From NCBI RefSeq assembly GCF_019207085.1, contig NZ_JAATOM010000019.1, positions 1 through 64,000 of the forward strand: a stretch of 64,000 nucleotides of DNA, in the 5' to 3' direction. Positions 19,165 through 27,921 of this stretch are shown piece by piece. The notes beneath the pieces are model-generated. The model was given only the letters and a program-made list of their open reading frames with translations. It searched no databases and was not told the origin of the DNA. The translations under genes were made by a program, and so were the position numbers. Each line of letters begins with the position of its first letter. Within the stretch, counting starts at the first letter, position 1. Origin of the DNA: Variovorax sp. dw_308. Its GTDB lineage: Bacteria > Pseudomonadota > Gammaproteobacteria > Burkholderiales > Burkholderiaceae_C.

Positions 19165-20886
19165 TCAAGCGGCGTTGATTGTCTGCCCTATGTTCGCCCG
19201 CGGAGTCCACCGCTCGACACCGCGTTGCAGCGCCGTCAATTCAACCGCTTCGCGCAGGCGTGCAAAGAGATCCTGCTCCCAGTTCTGAGGGCCACGCAAA
19301 GGCCTGCCAAGTAGACGGCCGGCTTGCTGATCGAACGCCTCCGGCAGCGCATCTCTGAGCACGCGCCATCCTTCGGTCACAGCAAACTCGCGTTGCCGCA
19401 GCAATTCGGCTGAAGGCAGCTTGTCCGACTTCTGATTGTTGATCCGCTCATCGACGGGCAGCAGGTTCCATAGATCGTTGTTGCCCCAGAGTGTGAAAGC
19501 GATGACATGGTCCACCGCGAAACGTGTGCTCAGCCGTCGGTCGCTCCATACGCAGCGTTCGACGCCCCGGCTGATGTAGATTTCCCTTGCCAATCCTGCA
19601 GCGCGTTCTGGCACCGGGCTGGCAAGGAGCAACGGCAATACATCGCCTGAGCGGATCCCTTGCCGACGCGAGAACTGCTCGGTCAGGGCCGCCCATCGGA
19701 CGACCACGGCGTCGATGATCCAGTGGCCGAGCAAACTCAGCTCCCGCCATATCTCTGCGGACATCTCGACGCGCTGGGTCGTCGCGTCATAGCCAAACAC
19801 TCGCCCTGTCTCCAACGCTCCTCCCGAGTGGAACACTGGCCCATATCGAATGGCCTCCTTGATCTTTCGCAACGCGCTCACCAATGCCATATTGGTCTGA
19901 GGACTCAGACGGCCTGCGGTTCTGGCCAGTTGCCAAGCCGTAAGGCCGCCGTGCTCACCCTGCATTCGGAACTCATCGATCAGCGTCAAGAGCGCCGCCC
20001 TGAAGGCGACCGGCTTCTGCTCTCCTTTGCCCTCGGACTGGGACTGTGGGATGTGCCGCTGCGAGGCAAAGATTGGCCAGTAGTACAAAAGCCAGCGCTC
20101 AGCGATGGCGTCGATCGGAATGCCGACGATGCCATATGAGTGCCAGACAGCGGTGTGAGCCTCCTGGGTTGCAATCTGCGCCAGTGCACGGAACAAGGCA
20201 AGCTTGTAGGTTGCCACTTTGCGATCGCGATTCAGAATCCCTTCGATCTGGTCGACCGCGCGAAGGGTGGACCCGGAACGAAGCTCAAAGAGTAGCGTGT
20301 ACCAACTGGTCATGTCGCGCCCGAGCGCATCCTCGTTCACCCATCGGCCGATCTGCTGGAAGCCGACGCGCTCGAGCAGCAGGGACATGTACTCCGCCGT
20401 ATAGGACTTGAACAGGCGGCCCGCGGCATCTCGTTCGTCTGCCAGAACGTCCGACCGTTGCTGGGGCAGCGAGATCAGGAGCCGGCCGTGCGTTTTCAGC
20501 AAGCGACGCAACGCGAAAGCCGCGTCAAAGAGGTCAGCTTCCTGCAGGTGCATCAGTACCGCACTGCAGAGAATGCCATCGAAGACCCGCCCCTGCGGGT
20601 CCTGCACATTGGGAAGTGACCCGGCTTGAATGCGCCCTTCCAGCTCTGGATGAAGCCTTTCCGCAAGATCGCGGAGGGCGTCACTGGGCTCGATTCCGTA
20701 GGCGTCGTACCCGAGCTTCGAGAGCATTGCCAAATCGCGGCCCGACCCCGCGCCAATGTCCAGAACGGTACTGCCGGACGGAAATGCGACAGCTGCCAGA
20801 CGCTCCACAGGGCTCGGGGCCGACTCGTAGCGTTGCGCAATCGATGCTGCGCGAGCCTCGTAGTAGTCGACGGTCGCTTTGTCCAT
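19165..20886 (-). CDS. SAM methyltransferase fused to HNH nuclease
   Basis: From the ATG at 20886 (MDKATVDYYEARA) the protein is 573 residues. Residues about 35-180 form a class I methyltransferase with the SAM-binding loop VLDIGAGSGRD and the acidic IEPSD. A helical middle region of unknown type follows. Near residues 450-490 the HNH motif appears: FAVDHVIAFTLWGNNDLWNL followed by LPVDERINNQKSDKLP, with Asp-His, Asn and Asn spaced as in HNH enzymes. Combining a modifying domain and a nuclease in one chain is unusual; the methyltransferase looks like a small-molecule or general type without the NPPY motif of N6-adenine DNA methylases, so it need not be a restriction-modification enzyme. The downstream NYN gene is probably co-transcribed. 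Confidence 0.82.
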   Translation of the reverse strand: MDKATVDYYEARAASIAQRYESAPSPVERLAAVAFPSGSTVLDIGAGSGRDLAMLSKLGYDAYGIEPSDALRDLAERLHPELEGRIQAGSLPNVQDPQGRVFDGILCSAVLMHLQEADLFDAAFALRRLLKTHGRLLISLPQQRSDVLADERDAAGRLFKSYTAEYMSLLLERVGFQQIGRWVNEDALGRDMTSWYTLLFELRSGSTLRAVDQIEGILNRDRKVATYKLALFRALAQIATQEAHTAVWHSYGIVGIPIDAIAERWLLYYWPIFASQRHIPQSQSEGKGEQKPVAFRAALLTLIDEFRMQGEHGGLTAWQLARTAGRLSPQTNMALVSALRKIKEAIRYGPVFHSGGALETGRVFGYDATTQRVEMSAEIWRELSLLGHWIIDAVVVRWAALTEQFSRRQGIRSGDVLPLLLASPVPERAAGLAREIYISRGVERCVWSDRRLSTRFAVDHVIAFTLWGNNDLWNLLPVDERINNQKSDKLPSAELLRQREFAVTEGWRVLRDALPEAFDQQAGRLLGRPLRGPQNWEQDLFARLREAVELTALQRGVERWTPRANIGQTINAA

Positions 20887-21248
20887 CGATAGGATATTAC
20901 AAGTGCGCCGAGGTGGGCTTTCCAGCACTCAACCAGGTGAACGCCAAGGGTTCGCGAAAGAGCAGTAGATTCGCAGACGTCGCATGGGGCCCATCTGCCG
21001 CTTTGGCTTCGAACCCAGTCGTCGGTAGAAACAACGACGGCCTTTGTAGAGGCGGCATTCGAACTTTGGTGCGCGAGGGCAAGCGCGCGATGTGGGAACG
21101 GCCGAGGACTTGCATTGCGCGCCCTGGGAAAGGGAGATGCTCTCCGAGACTCGCGCTCCACGCGTGTCTCCTCCCTGGCAAGGGAACACCTTGACGAGGG
21201 CTAAGGAGCATTCGGTTACATTCATCGTCGATGCGTCAAGATCCCTCG
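20887..21248. other. Divergent intergenic region
   Basis: This stretch separates the leftward methyltransferase-HNH operon from a rightward membrane protein gene. ORFs here are overlapping shadows without motifs. An AAGGAG lies near 21202, too far from the ATG choices at 21231 and 21249 to decide the start of the next gene. Confidence 0.35.
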
Positions 21249-21869
21249 ATGAGCAAGCGACTTGAACTGGCCACCGCGCCGGATCGAGCTTTCCGTCCGC
21301 CTCCTACAGGCAACTTGCCGCTCTTGCTAACCCTCGCGGTCGTTGCGGGCCTGTTGTGCGTGGCGCTCATGCAGGGCTGGCTCTCCATTGGTCGTGCCAC
21401 TCCTGATCGAGCCGCACGCGGCTCTCGAGCGCCGGCCAACAATTCGCCAACCGCCCCTTCTGCAAGCGGCTCGCCCGCGACGAGTGGACCGAGAGTCGAA
21501 CAGATCACAAAGTGCGTTGCCAAAAGCGGGGCGGCAGCTTATGTGGACGGCACATGCCCCGCCGGGACCCGCTCGACGACCATCGCGGTGCGCCCGGATA
21601 TCAATCTCGCGGATGGCATGCGTTTGAGCGATCGCGAGGCATCGATGCAGGCGAACAGCGCAGCTGCGCAGGCGCGGGCCGACCACGAACGGCGCGTCGC
21701 CACGAGCGCTGCCGCCAATACCTCGGTCTCTGAATGCGGTCAACTCGAAACATGGATATCGGCGTTGGACGCAGCTGCAAGGCAGCCGCTCCCTGCTGCT
21801 GAGCAAGATCGAATTCGAGGTGAGCGCAAGGCCGCGAGAGATCGCCAATTTGGGTTGCGCTGTCAATAG
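21249..21869 (+). CDS. Membrane-anchored protein of unknown function
   Basis: About 206 residues from the ATG at 21249 (an alternative ATG is at 21231). A single hydrophobic helix, LPLLLTLAVVAGLLCVALM, near residues 23-41 anchors the protein, followed by a Ser/Pro/Ala linker and a C-terminal region with a short CVAKSG...DGTCPAG module resembling the beginning of DUF4124-like domains. Two further cysteines lie near the end (ECGQLE and LRCQ). Topology is probably N-in with a periplasmic tail. No enzymatic motif is visible. It looks like an ordinary chromosomal gene of this group and has no obvious link to the Gabija pair downstream. Confidence 0.55.
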   Translation: MSKRLELATAPDRAFRPPPTGNLPLLLTLAVVAGLLCVALMQGWLSIGRATPDRAARGSRAPANNSPTAPSASGSPATSGPRVEQITKCVAKSGAAAYVDGTCPAGTRSTTIAVRPDINLADGMRLSDREASMQANSAAAQARADHERRVATSAAANTSVSECGQLETWISALDAAARQPLPAAEQDRIRGERKAARDRQFGLRCQ

Positions 21870-22762
21870 GTTGGCCAGTCACGGCGACGTGTAGGCATGC
21901 GGACTTTCATCAGATGGTTGCCCATCCTTCTCTCGCGGCCGCGTGTGCGTATCCGAGGCGTTTTCCATTGGTGAGGTGCCCGCTTCACCCGTTTTCTCCC
22001 AAAGAGATGTCGCATCGTGTCGACTCCGACTTCCGATCTGTGGGATGCGAGGTGTATCGGTGGGCCAACCGTATACGACGATCACCATGACGATGCGTGA
22101 AGTGGACCGCTCTGCGCGGGCTGAACATGCCTCTCTGCATCCCTAGTCCAAGACTCTAGTTTTCAAGTTGAAGACCGGCACAACTTGGATTTCGCGGGAT
22201 CGGGCAAAGTTCGTCCAACTGCCGAGTCGGCCGCTAGCGGTATTCCAACGGCCGGCGCTAACAAGTGCTGCAGACTGATCTGAGTCGTTCCCGGCTCAGA
22301 GCCTAGCGGCCGATACCGGCACAGGCGGCCACTGAGCGCCGCAGGCTTGACCGGCAGCTTCACCATCGAAACCTACCTTTCGACTGCTTGCTCCGCCCCG
22401 TGCCTGCTTGAAGGGCCGCTTCTGCGCAGCGCGACAGGCTCATGTCGATCCTCGGTGGCATCGCCTCCCCTCATCTTCTCGTTTCCGCCTTGTCCCAGCG
22501 ATTGGCCGTTCCAAATCACGACGCTGCCATCGTCCGCGTTCGCCGCTGACCTCGTAATCACTGCGGAACGTGCAACGTAAGCACGGTCATAGGTGACGAA
22601 CAGCAAGCCCTTTCTTTTGCCGATGCTGCCGAACATGAATATGGATTCCCTTGAGATCGTTGTTGACCGCGTCGTTGGCTCGGTGCGGAGTTTGGCGCGG
22701 CTAACCAAGCTTACGAAGAAGAGCGGATACTTGGGCAAATAGCATGCGACTTGGGGAGGAAC
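21870..22762. other. Long gap upstream of Gabija
   Basis: Almost 900 bases without a convincing gene. A leftward frame between 22373 and 22636 (starting MFGSIGKRKGLLFVTYDR) has no recognised homology and is not called. The last 15 bases contain GGGGAGGA, a strong ribosome-binding site for gajA. Confidence 0.45.
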
Positions 22763-24493
22763 ATGGCGCGCATCCGCCGGCTGGAAATCCGCAACTTCCG
22801 TTCGATCAAGACGCTCGATTGGGCGCCTTCCGCAGGCATCAACTGCCTCATCGGTCCAGGTGACAGTGGCAAGTCGACCATCCTGGACGCCATCGACTTA
22901 TGTCTGGGCGCGCGGCGCAGCGTCAGCATCGCCGACACGGACTTCTATGAGCTTGTTGTCACCGAGCCCATCGTCATCCAGGTAACCCTAGGTGCCCTGT
23001 CTGACGAGTTGTTGAGTCTGGATGCCTACGGCGAGTTTCTGCGGGGACATGATGCAGCGACAGGGCAGATCGAGCCGGAACCCAGGGCCGACATCGAGAC
23101 CGCATTGACGCTACGCGTCGAGATCGGCGCCGACCTAGAACCGTCGTGGCTGCTGTACTCGGAGAGGGCGCAAGAGCAAGGTCTGGAACGTGGGCTCGCC
23201 TGGAAGCATCGCGCCGCGCTGGCGCCTGCGCGCATCGGCAACTACGCCAGCACTCATCTGTCCTGGAGCCGTAGCTCTGTGCTCAACCGGCTGACCGACG
23301 AACGCCCCGATCTCGGCGCCGAGTTGGCTCGTGCAGCGCGAGACGCTAGGACAGGGTTCGGCAACCGGGCAAGAGCCCAACTGGCCGAGACCCTCCAGGT
23401 CGTGACGCGTACCGCCACCGCGCTAGGTGTGCCGGTGGGCCAGGCTCAGGCGATGCTGGACGCGCATGCCGTCTCCATTGGAGATGGTGCGATCGCACTG
23501 CACAGCGAGACCGGCATCCCGCTGCGCTCACTGGGGACGGGATCGGCACGCCTGCTGATGGCGGGGCTGCAGCGCGAGGCCGCTCAAGCAGCGACCATCG
23601 CCCTCGTGGACGAAGTCGAATTCGGCTTGGAACCCCACCGGCTCAAGCGCCTGCTCGATTCCCTGGGCGCCAAGGATACAACCCTGCCCCTGCAGGCATT
23701 CATGACGACGCACTCACCCGTTGCGCTGCGCGAGCTCTCCGGCAACCAGCTGTTCATCGTCCGGCGCGAGGGTGATGGCCATGTCGTGCGCCCTGCGGGC
23801 GTGACCGATCAGGTGCAAAGCATCCTGCGCACGGACCCAGAGGCCTTCCTTGCGAAGTCCATCCTGGTCTGTGAAGGGGCCAGTGAGATCGGGCTGGCGC
23901 GAGGCCTCGACCAATATGGCGTGGAGGATCACAACCAGACCTCGTTCTTCGCGCTCGGCGGCGCGTACGTCAACGCAGGCGGCAGCACGCCGGACCAGTG
24001 CCTGGAGAAGGCGCTCGTGTTGCGCCGACTGGGCTACAACGTGACTGCATTCATTGATGCAGACAAGGCGGCAACGCCGGCGCTGCTTGCGACACTTGCC
24101 GCCGAGGGCGTTGGCCTGCTCACGTGGCGACCAGGCCGCGCCTTGGAGGATGAACTGTTCATCTGCATGACGGAAGCTGCGATCGACGCCCTGCTGGGCT
24201 ACGCCATCGAACGCATCGGCCGCGATGACGTGGCCGAGCACATTCGGTCCAAGTCCGAAGGTCAACGGACCCTCGAAGCCTGCGAGGCGGAGAGAGCAGC
24301 GCAGGGGGTCTATTCGGCGGCGACCCGTGAGCTCTTGGGCCGCGCATCGCGGGTCAACAAGAACGGCTGGTTCAAGTCCGTCTCTGCCTATCAGCATGTC
24401 GGCCGCAGGATCGTGGGACCGCAGTGCCAAAACTCTGAGGCTGGGTTCGTGGATGTGATGAATCGGCTGTGGGCATGGACCCATGCCGCCTGA
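22763..24493 (+). CDS. gajA: Gabija protein GajA, OLD-family ATPase-TOPRIM nuclease
   Basis: The ATG at 22763 follows GGGGAGGA and gives 576 residues starting MARIRRLEIRNFRSI, the classic opening of SMC/ABC-like OLD ATPases. Walker A is GPGDSGKST at about residues 31-39; the signature and Walker B region is seen as SLGTGSARLLMAGL and TIALVDEVEFGLEPHR, with the H-loop in MTTHSPVALREL. The C-terminal TOPRIM nuclease shows the conserved Glu in LVCEGASEIGLARG near 371 and the DxD of AFIDADKAA near 430. GajA is known to act with the helicase GajB as an anti-phage DNA endonuclease controlled by nucleotide levels. The next gene overlaps by 11 bases and encodes that helicase, so the system is complete. 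Confidence 0.92.
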   Translation: MARIRRLEIRNFRSIKTLDWAPSAGINCLIGPGDSGKSTILDAIDLCLGARRSVSIADTDFYELVVTEPIVIQVTLGALSDELLSLDAYGEFLRGHDAATGQIEPEPRADIETALTLRVEIGADLEPSWLLYSERAQEQGLERGLAWKHRAALAPARIGNYASTHLSWSRSSVLNRLTDERPDLGAELARAARDARTGFGNRARAQLAETLQVVTRTATALGVPVGQAQAMLDAHAVSIGDGAIALHSETGIPLRSLGTGSARLLMAGLQREAAQAATIALVDEVEFGLEPHRLKRLLDSLGAKDTTLPLQAFMTTHSPVALRELSGNQLFIVRREGDGHVVRPAGVTDQVQSILRTDPEAFLAKSILVCEGASEIGLARGLDQYGVEDHNQTSFFALGGAYVNAGGSTPDQCLEKALVLRRLGYNVTAFIDADKAATPALLATLAAEGVGLLTWRPGRALEDELFICMTEAAIDALLGYAIERIGRDDVAEHIRSKSEGQRTLEACEAERAAQGVYSAATRELLGRASRVNKNGWFKSVSAYQHVGRRIVGPQCQNSEAGFVDVMNRLWAWTHAA

Positions 24494-25910
24494 ACTCGAC
24501 CTGTTCGCAGTCGCACGCGGGTCGGTCACTGCGCCGGCGGGCTGTGGCAAGACGCAGCTCATCGCCGATACGTTGGCGGCGCACACCGGTAACAAGCCCA
24601 TCCTGGTCTTGACCCACACCAATGCCGGTGTCGCGGCATTGCGGGCTCGCATGGCCAAAGCGGCCATCCCCAGCTCGGCCTACCGGATCTCGACGATCGA
24701 TGGGTTCGCGATGCGACTCGCCGGGAAGTTTCCGCTGCGCAGTGGCCTTCCTGCCCAGACGCTGGAGCTCGCCAATCCAGCCCAGGACTATCCAGCGATT
24801 CGAGAAGCAGCGGCCAACCTGCTTCAAGCCGGACACATCAACGCGCCGCTGCGGGCCACCTACGCGAGGCTCCTGGTCGATGAATATCAGGACTGCAATG
24901 CGGCGCAGCATCGCCTAGTGGCCTGGGCTGCGCAGACCCTGCCAACGTGCGTGCTCGGTGATCCCATGCAGGCGATCTTCGGGTTCGGTGGCAATCGCCT
25001 GGTCAACTGGCAAGTCGATGTTGAGGCGCAGTTCCCTTCCGTCGGCATGCTCCAGACACCTTGGCGCTGGCGGCTTGCTGGCACCGAGCAGTTGGGGCAA
25101 TGGCTGCTGAACGCGCGGGCGCTGCTTCAAGCCGGACAGCCCGTAGACCTGCAGGGCGCGCCAGCTGAAGTGCAATGGGTGCAACTGGCCGCGGCGACGG
25201 CCGAAGAGCAGCGCCGGGCCGCCGCAAGGACGCGCGGGCGCAACGCGCAGGACAGCGTGCTCATCATCGGCGACGCAATGAATGTCCGCGGGCGGTATCA
25301 GTTGACCAGCCAGACACCTGGCGCGACGGTTGTCGAGCGCGTCGACCTCGTGGAGCTCATCCAGTTCGCACGAGTCTTTGACCCCGCTGGCGCCAATCCG
25401 CTGGAACAAGTGGTCGAGTTTGCCGCGAGCCTGATGACCGGCGTGGGGGCGGCCGCGCTGCTGGAGCGTGTGCGCGTCCTGCAGCATGGCAGGCCTCGCA
25501 ATCCACCGACGCCGATCGAGGCTGCAGCCTTGGCGTTTGCTCAAGGTCCCAGCGTCGCGGAGGCTTCTCGTTTGCTGCACGCCTTCGCTCGGCAGCCGGG
25601 GACTCATGTGTACCGCCCCGAAGTGCTGCGCTGCTGCCAGGCGGCCATGCAGGTCGCCGCTCGTGGCACCTGCACTTTGCACGCTGCGGCACTCCAGGCG
25701 CGCGAGCGTCAACGCCACTTGAGCCGGCCGGTTTCTCGACGGTCCGTTGGCAGCACCCTGTTGCTCAAAGGACTGGAGGCCGATGTTGCCGTGGTGCTCG
25801 AGCCGCAGGCCATGACGGCCGCACACCTGTATGTAGCGCTGACGCGAGGCGCGCGCCAGGTGGTGGTGTGCTCTCCCACTCGCATCCTGACGCCGCGCGC
25901 GGGCGCCTGA
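24483..25910 (+). CDS. gajB: Gabija protein GajB, UvrD-like helicase
   Basis: The 475-residue protein starts inside the end of gajA (11-base overlap, translationally coupled). SF1A motifs are present: VTAPAGCGKTQLIAD (Walker A, residues about 16-26), LVLTHTNAGVAALRAR, STIDGFAMRLA, LLVDEYQDCNAAQ near 129, VLGDPMQAIFGFGG, and a C-terminal STLLLKGLEADVAVVL with YVALTRGARQVVV. The length matches the compact GajB form. In Gabija the helicase part is thought to sense DNA ends or unwinding and to activate GajA. The pair shows normal high GC content for the region and no damage. Confidence 0.92.
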   Translation: MPPELDLFAVARGSVTAPAGCGKTQLIADTLAAHTGNKPILVLTHTNAGVAALRARMAKAAIPSSAYRISTIDGFAMRLAGKFPLRSGLPAQTLELANPAQDYPAIREAAANLLQAGHINAPLRATYARLLVDEYQDCNAAQHRLVAWAAQTLPTCVLGDPMQAIFGFGGNRLVNWQVDVEAQFPSVGMLQTPWRWRLAGTEQLGQWLLNARALLQAGQPVDLQGAPAEVQWVQLAAATAEEQRRAAARTRGRNAQDSVLIIGDAMNVRGRYQLTSQTPGATVVERVDLVELIQFARVFDPAGANPLEQVVEFAASLMTGVGAAALLERVRVLQHGRPRNPPTPIEAAALAFAQGPSVAEASRLLHAFARQPGTHVYRPEVLRCCQAAMQVAARGTCTLHAAALQARERQRHLSRPVSRRSVGSTLLLKGLEADVAVVLEPQAMTAAHLYVALTRGARQVVVCSPTRILTPRAGA

Positions 25911-25921
25911 AGACGCGGCCG

Positions 25922-26422
25922 TCAACGCACCGCGAGCTCGATCTGCAGCCGCACGTCCTCTACCAGCCCACTCAACTGCTGAGCAAGAGCCGTTCTGTGG
26001 TCTCCGCCAGCCACGATCTCGCGGGCCAGGGCTGAGGCGTCTTCGAGCGGATTATCGTAGAGCTGGGTCAGCAGCGCATCACTCTGCTCCTGAAGCACTG
26101 CATCGAACTGCCGGGCGATGTCGGCGAAGCTGGCCCGCATGTCGGCTCGCAAGGTGCGGAGCTGCCGGTCGGCCTTCTCCTTCGCCTCTTCCGCATGGTA
26201 GTTGAAGTAGGCCTCGGCGACAGCCACCAGTGGGCCAGCCACCTTGCCCCCGACTTGCACCCAACGATCGAGCTTGACCATCCCCCACGGCTTGAACTTG
26301 CCGCCGAAAAACTTGAAGATGCGTGCCAACACCTCCGTCACCTGCTTGGAGTTTTCCGTGACTGCCCTGGCCGCCATTCGCGCGCCATCGGGTTTTGAGA
26401 GCAGGCTCCTTGGCGTGGTCAC
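25922..26422 (-). pseudogene. C-terminal remnant of a LeoA-like dynamin GTPase
   Basis: Only about 166 residues remain, opening with GTG at 26422; the frame is open back to a stop at about 26465. The sequence resembles the C-terminal stalk of LeoA/HP0731-type dynamin-like proteins (the GTPase of the Eleos defence system): a FGGKFKPWGMVKLDRW block followed by a hydrophobic VAGPLVAVAEAYFNY segment and long charged helices. The GTPase domain (G1 GxxxxGKS) is absent, and the HigBA module on the other strand occupies the place where it would lie. It is therefore probably a leftover after replacement of the gene's front part. Resemblance was judged by eye and needs a profile search. Confidence 0.5.
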
Positions 26423-26549
26423 GCGGCTGGCAGCGGCGGTGATGGACGGCGAGGTCGACGCGGTCTAAGGCTCGCTTGAAATTTGGCGGCGATACGCGTT
26501 TCGCCTGAGCGTAAGCGCGCCCCGCCTATGCCGTGCGACGGGATGCGCG

Positions 26550-26569
26550 ATACCGTCAAACGGTATAAA
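26550..26569 (+). promoter_or_regulatory. higBA operator-promoter with palindrome
   Basis: A perfect inverted repeat ATACCGT-caa-ACGGTAT (26550-26566) overlaps a TATAAA that would serve as -10, 11 bases before the higB ATG. This is the expected place for HigA to bind and repress its own operon. Confidence 0.7.
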
Positions 26570-26579
26570 CTTACTGACC

Positions 26580-26849
26580 ATGAGCATCCAGTCATTCGAT
26601 TGCCCAGACACCGAGGCGCTGTTCCGGTCGGGCAGATGCGCCCGATTCGCCAATATTGCCAAGGTCGCAACGCGAAAGCTGCAGATGCTCGACTCGGCTA
26701 CAACCATCGGCTTCATGCGCATGCCCCCGGGCAATGACCTGAAGGAGTACGGCGGCGTGTGGCACGTCCGGATAAATGATCAATGGCGGCTGACGTTCTC
26801 GTGGGGGGACGCCGGCCCGGCAAAGGTAAGGATCGAGGACCCCCACTGA
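26580..26849 (+). CDS. higB: HigB toxin, RelE-superfamily mRNA interferase
   Basis: The 89-residue protein has the typical HigB build: an N-terminal strand-helix with CARFANIAKVATRKLQML, then PPGNDLKEYGGVWHVRINDQ and WRLTFSW in the C-terminal strands, ending in VRIEDPH. These are the residues that form the ribosome-dependent RNase surface of the family. It is followed 43 bases later by the antitoxin gene, the reversed order (toxin first) characteristic of higBA. The palindrome just upstream is a likely operator. It inserted against the front of a broken dynamin-like gene, consistent with a mobile stabilisation module. Confidence 0.92.
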   Translation: MSIQSFDCPDTEALFRSGRCARFANIAKVATRKLQMLDSATTIGFMRMPPGNDLKEYGGVWHVRINDQWRLTFSWGDAGPAKVRIEDPH

Positions 26850-26892
26850 GTATCGAAAACCGCCCTACGGGCAGAAGTGAAGAGGAAACGCC

Positions 26893-27225
26893 ATGACCGC
26901 GTCAGGCATGCGAGCAGTTCACCCCGGCGAGGTGCTGCGAGAAGACTACCTCGGGCCGCTCGGCCTGAGCATCAACGCGCTCGCCCGCGCGCTGCACGTC
27001 CCGCCGTCGCGCGTGGGCGACATTGTGCTGGAGCGCCGGGCGATCACCGCCGACACGGCGCTGCGCCTCGCGCGTCACTTCGGCGGCACGGCCGAGGACG
27101 CGCAGGGCTGGCTGAACATGCAGGCCGCATACGACCTCAAGACAGCCGCCAAGGCGCTCGGGCGGGGGATTGCGAAGGAAGTAAAGCCCCGCGATCCGGG
27201 TCTGCGCACCTACCCGGCGGTCTGA
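26893..27225 (+). CDS. higA: HigA antitoxin, XRE-family DNA-binding protein
   Basis: The 110-residue protein starts at 26893 after a GAAGAGGAAAC ribosome-binding region. The HigA signature is clear: VHPGEVLREDYLGPLGLSIN, helix-turn-helix LARALHVPPSRVGDIVLERR, then TADTALRLARHFGGTAEDAQ and WLNMQAAYDLKTA. It neutralises HigB and, as an XRE-type repressor, should bind the palindrome at 26550-26566. It lies in the same transcript as higB. The C-terminal tail beyond the family core is about 20 residues longer than in the shortest members. Confidence 0.92.
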   Translation: MTASGMRAVHPGEVLREDYLGPLGLSINALARALHVPPSRVGDIVLERRAITADTALRLARHFGGTAEDAQGWLNMQAAYDLKTAAKALGRGIAKEVKPRDPGLRTYPAV

Positions 27226-27335
27226 TGGGTGACGCTGACGCGGAACTTGGGGCCGGCGGTGATGGTGACGAGCGGCATGACTGAGATTCTGCACCTATAG
27301 CCCGCCGCCGCGTCAGGCGCCCCCGCAGCGCGCGA

Positions 27336-27572
27336 TCAGGGCACGGGTGGCTGTCCAGACGGCCCGAAGTCCCGCTGCTTGATGTCGCCGCAGTGCAATT
27401 CCCAACTGGCCTCCTGTTGATCCGTCGAGCAGCGCACGCTGCATACCCAGAAGCGCCCGGTCGGGTCGAAGCGCGGCTCAATCTCCCACGGGACCCGAAT
27501 ATTTTTCTGGGCGCTTTGAATGTGGTCGATCAACTGCTTGTCGTTCACATCGATTCGATAGTGATAGATCAT
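27336..27572 (-). CDS. Small hypothetical protein
   Basis: A leftward frame of 78 residues starts at the ATG at 27572 (MIYHYRIDVNDKQLIDHIQS). It has a mixed alpha/beta pattern and three cysteines (WVCSVRC, LHCGD). A longer frame to 27659 adds an unlikely Pro/Arg-rich extension. Upstream bases contain GAGGAAGGTTTG, an acceptable ribosome-binding site. No family is recognised. It sits among small cargo-like genes between the HigBA module and the tRNA-Lys fragment. Confidence 0.5.
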   Translation of the reverse strand: MIYHYRIDVNDKQLIDHIQSAQKNIRVPWEIEPRFDPTGRFWVCSVRCSTDQQEASWELHCGDIKQRDFGPSGQPPVP

Positions 27573-27667
27573 CAAACCTTCCTCATGCGTGGTCGGGCGC
27601 GGCGGGTCATGCATGATAGGCCGCGCTGCTGGTTTGGATAACATCCTTTCCTCCACCAAGGATTGCG

Positions 27668-27838
27668 ATGAGCCACCTCCGCCATGTCAGCGTCTTCGTC
27701 GACGATCCAGACCCGGGCCACTTCTGCTGGGTCCTGCACGAGAGCACCGAGGACGCGTCCATCTGGGTCGACCTCGAATCGAGCGAGTTGTCGTACCCGA
27801 CGTGGCTCGACGCTTTTAACGCCGGGGTCGTCAGCTGA
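27668..27838 (+). CDS. Small acidic protein, first gene of a cargo operon
   Basis: A 56-residue reading frame begins at the ATG at 27668 (MSHLRHVSVFVDDPDPGHFC) and ends with TGA at 27836-27838. It is acidic and Trp-rich (WVLHES, SIWVDL, PTWLDAF), a pattern seen in small phage or plasmid proteins. The start of the next short frame overlaps its stop codon (TGATG). No function is known to me; the coupled arrangement with the following genes is the main evidence that it is real. Confidence 0.5.
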   Translation: MSHLRHVSVFVDDPDPGHFCWVLHESTEDASIWVDLESSELSYPTWLDAFNAGVVS

Positions 27839-27912
27839 TGCAACTGTTCGATGACGACCGCATCGGGCCGCGCGCGCCGGGCGAGGATGAAGACGCGTCC
27901 CCGGTGGGCTGA
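27838..27912 (+). CDS. Possible 24-residue peptide in the cargo operon
   Basis: The frame starts on the stop codon of the preceding gene (TGATG) and encodes MQLFDDDRIGPRAPGEDEDA followed by SPVG. It is strongly acidic. The next gene begins 10 bases later. At this length only its tight spacing supports it; it may just be a translational bridge. Confidence 0.3.
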   Translation: MQLFDDDRIGPRAPGEDEDASPVG

Positions 27913-27921
27913 GGGATACCG

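Noticed and set aside
19165..20886. Classical restriction-modification enzyme
   Set aside because: The methyltransferase lacks the DPPY/NPPY or PCQ motifs of DNA methylases, so the HNH fusion was not called a restriction enzyme.
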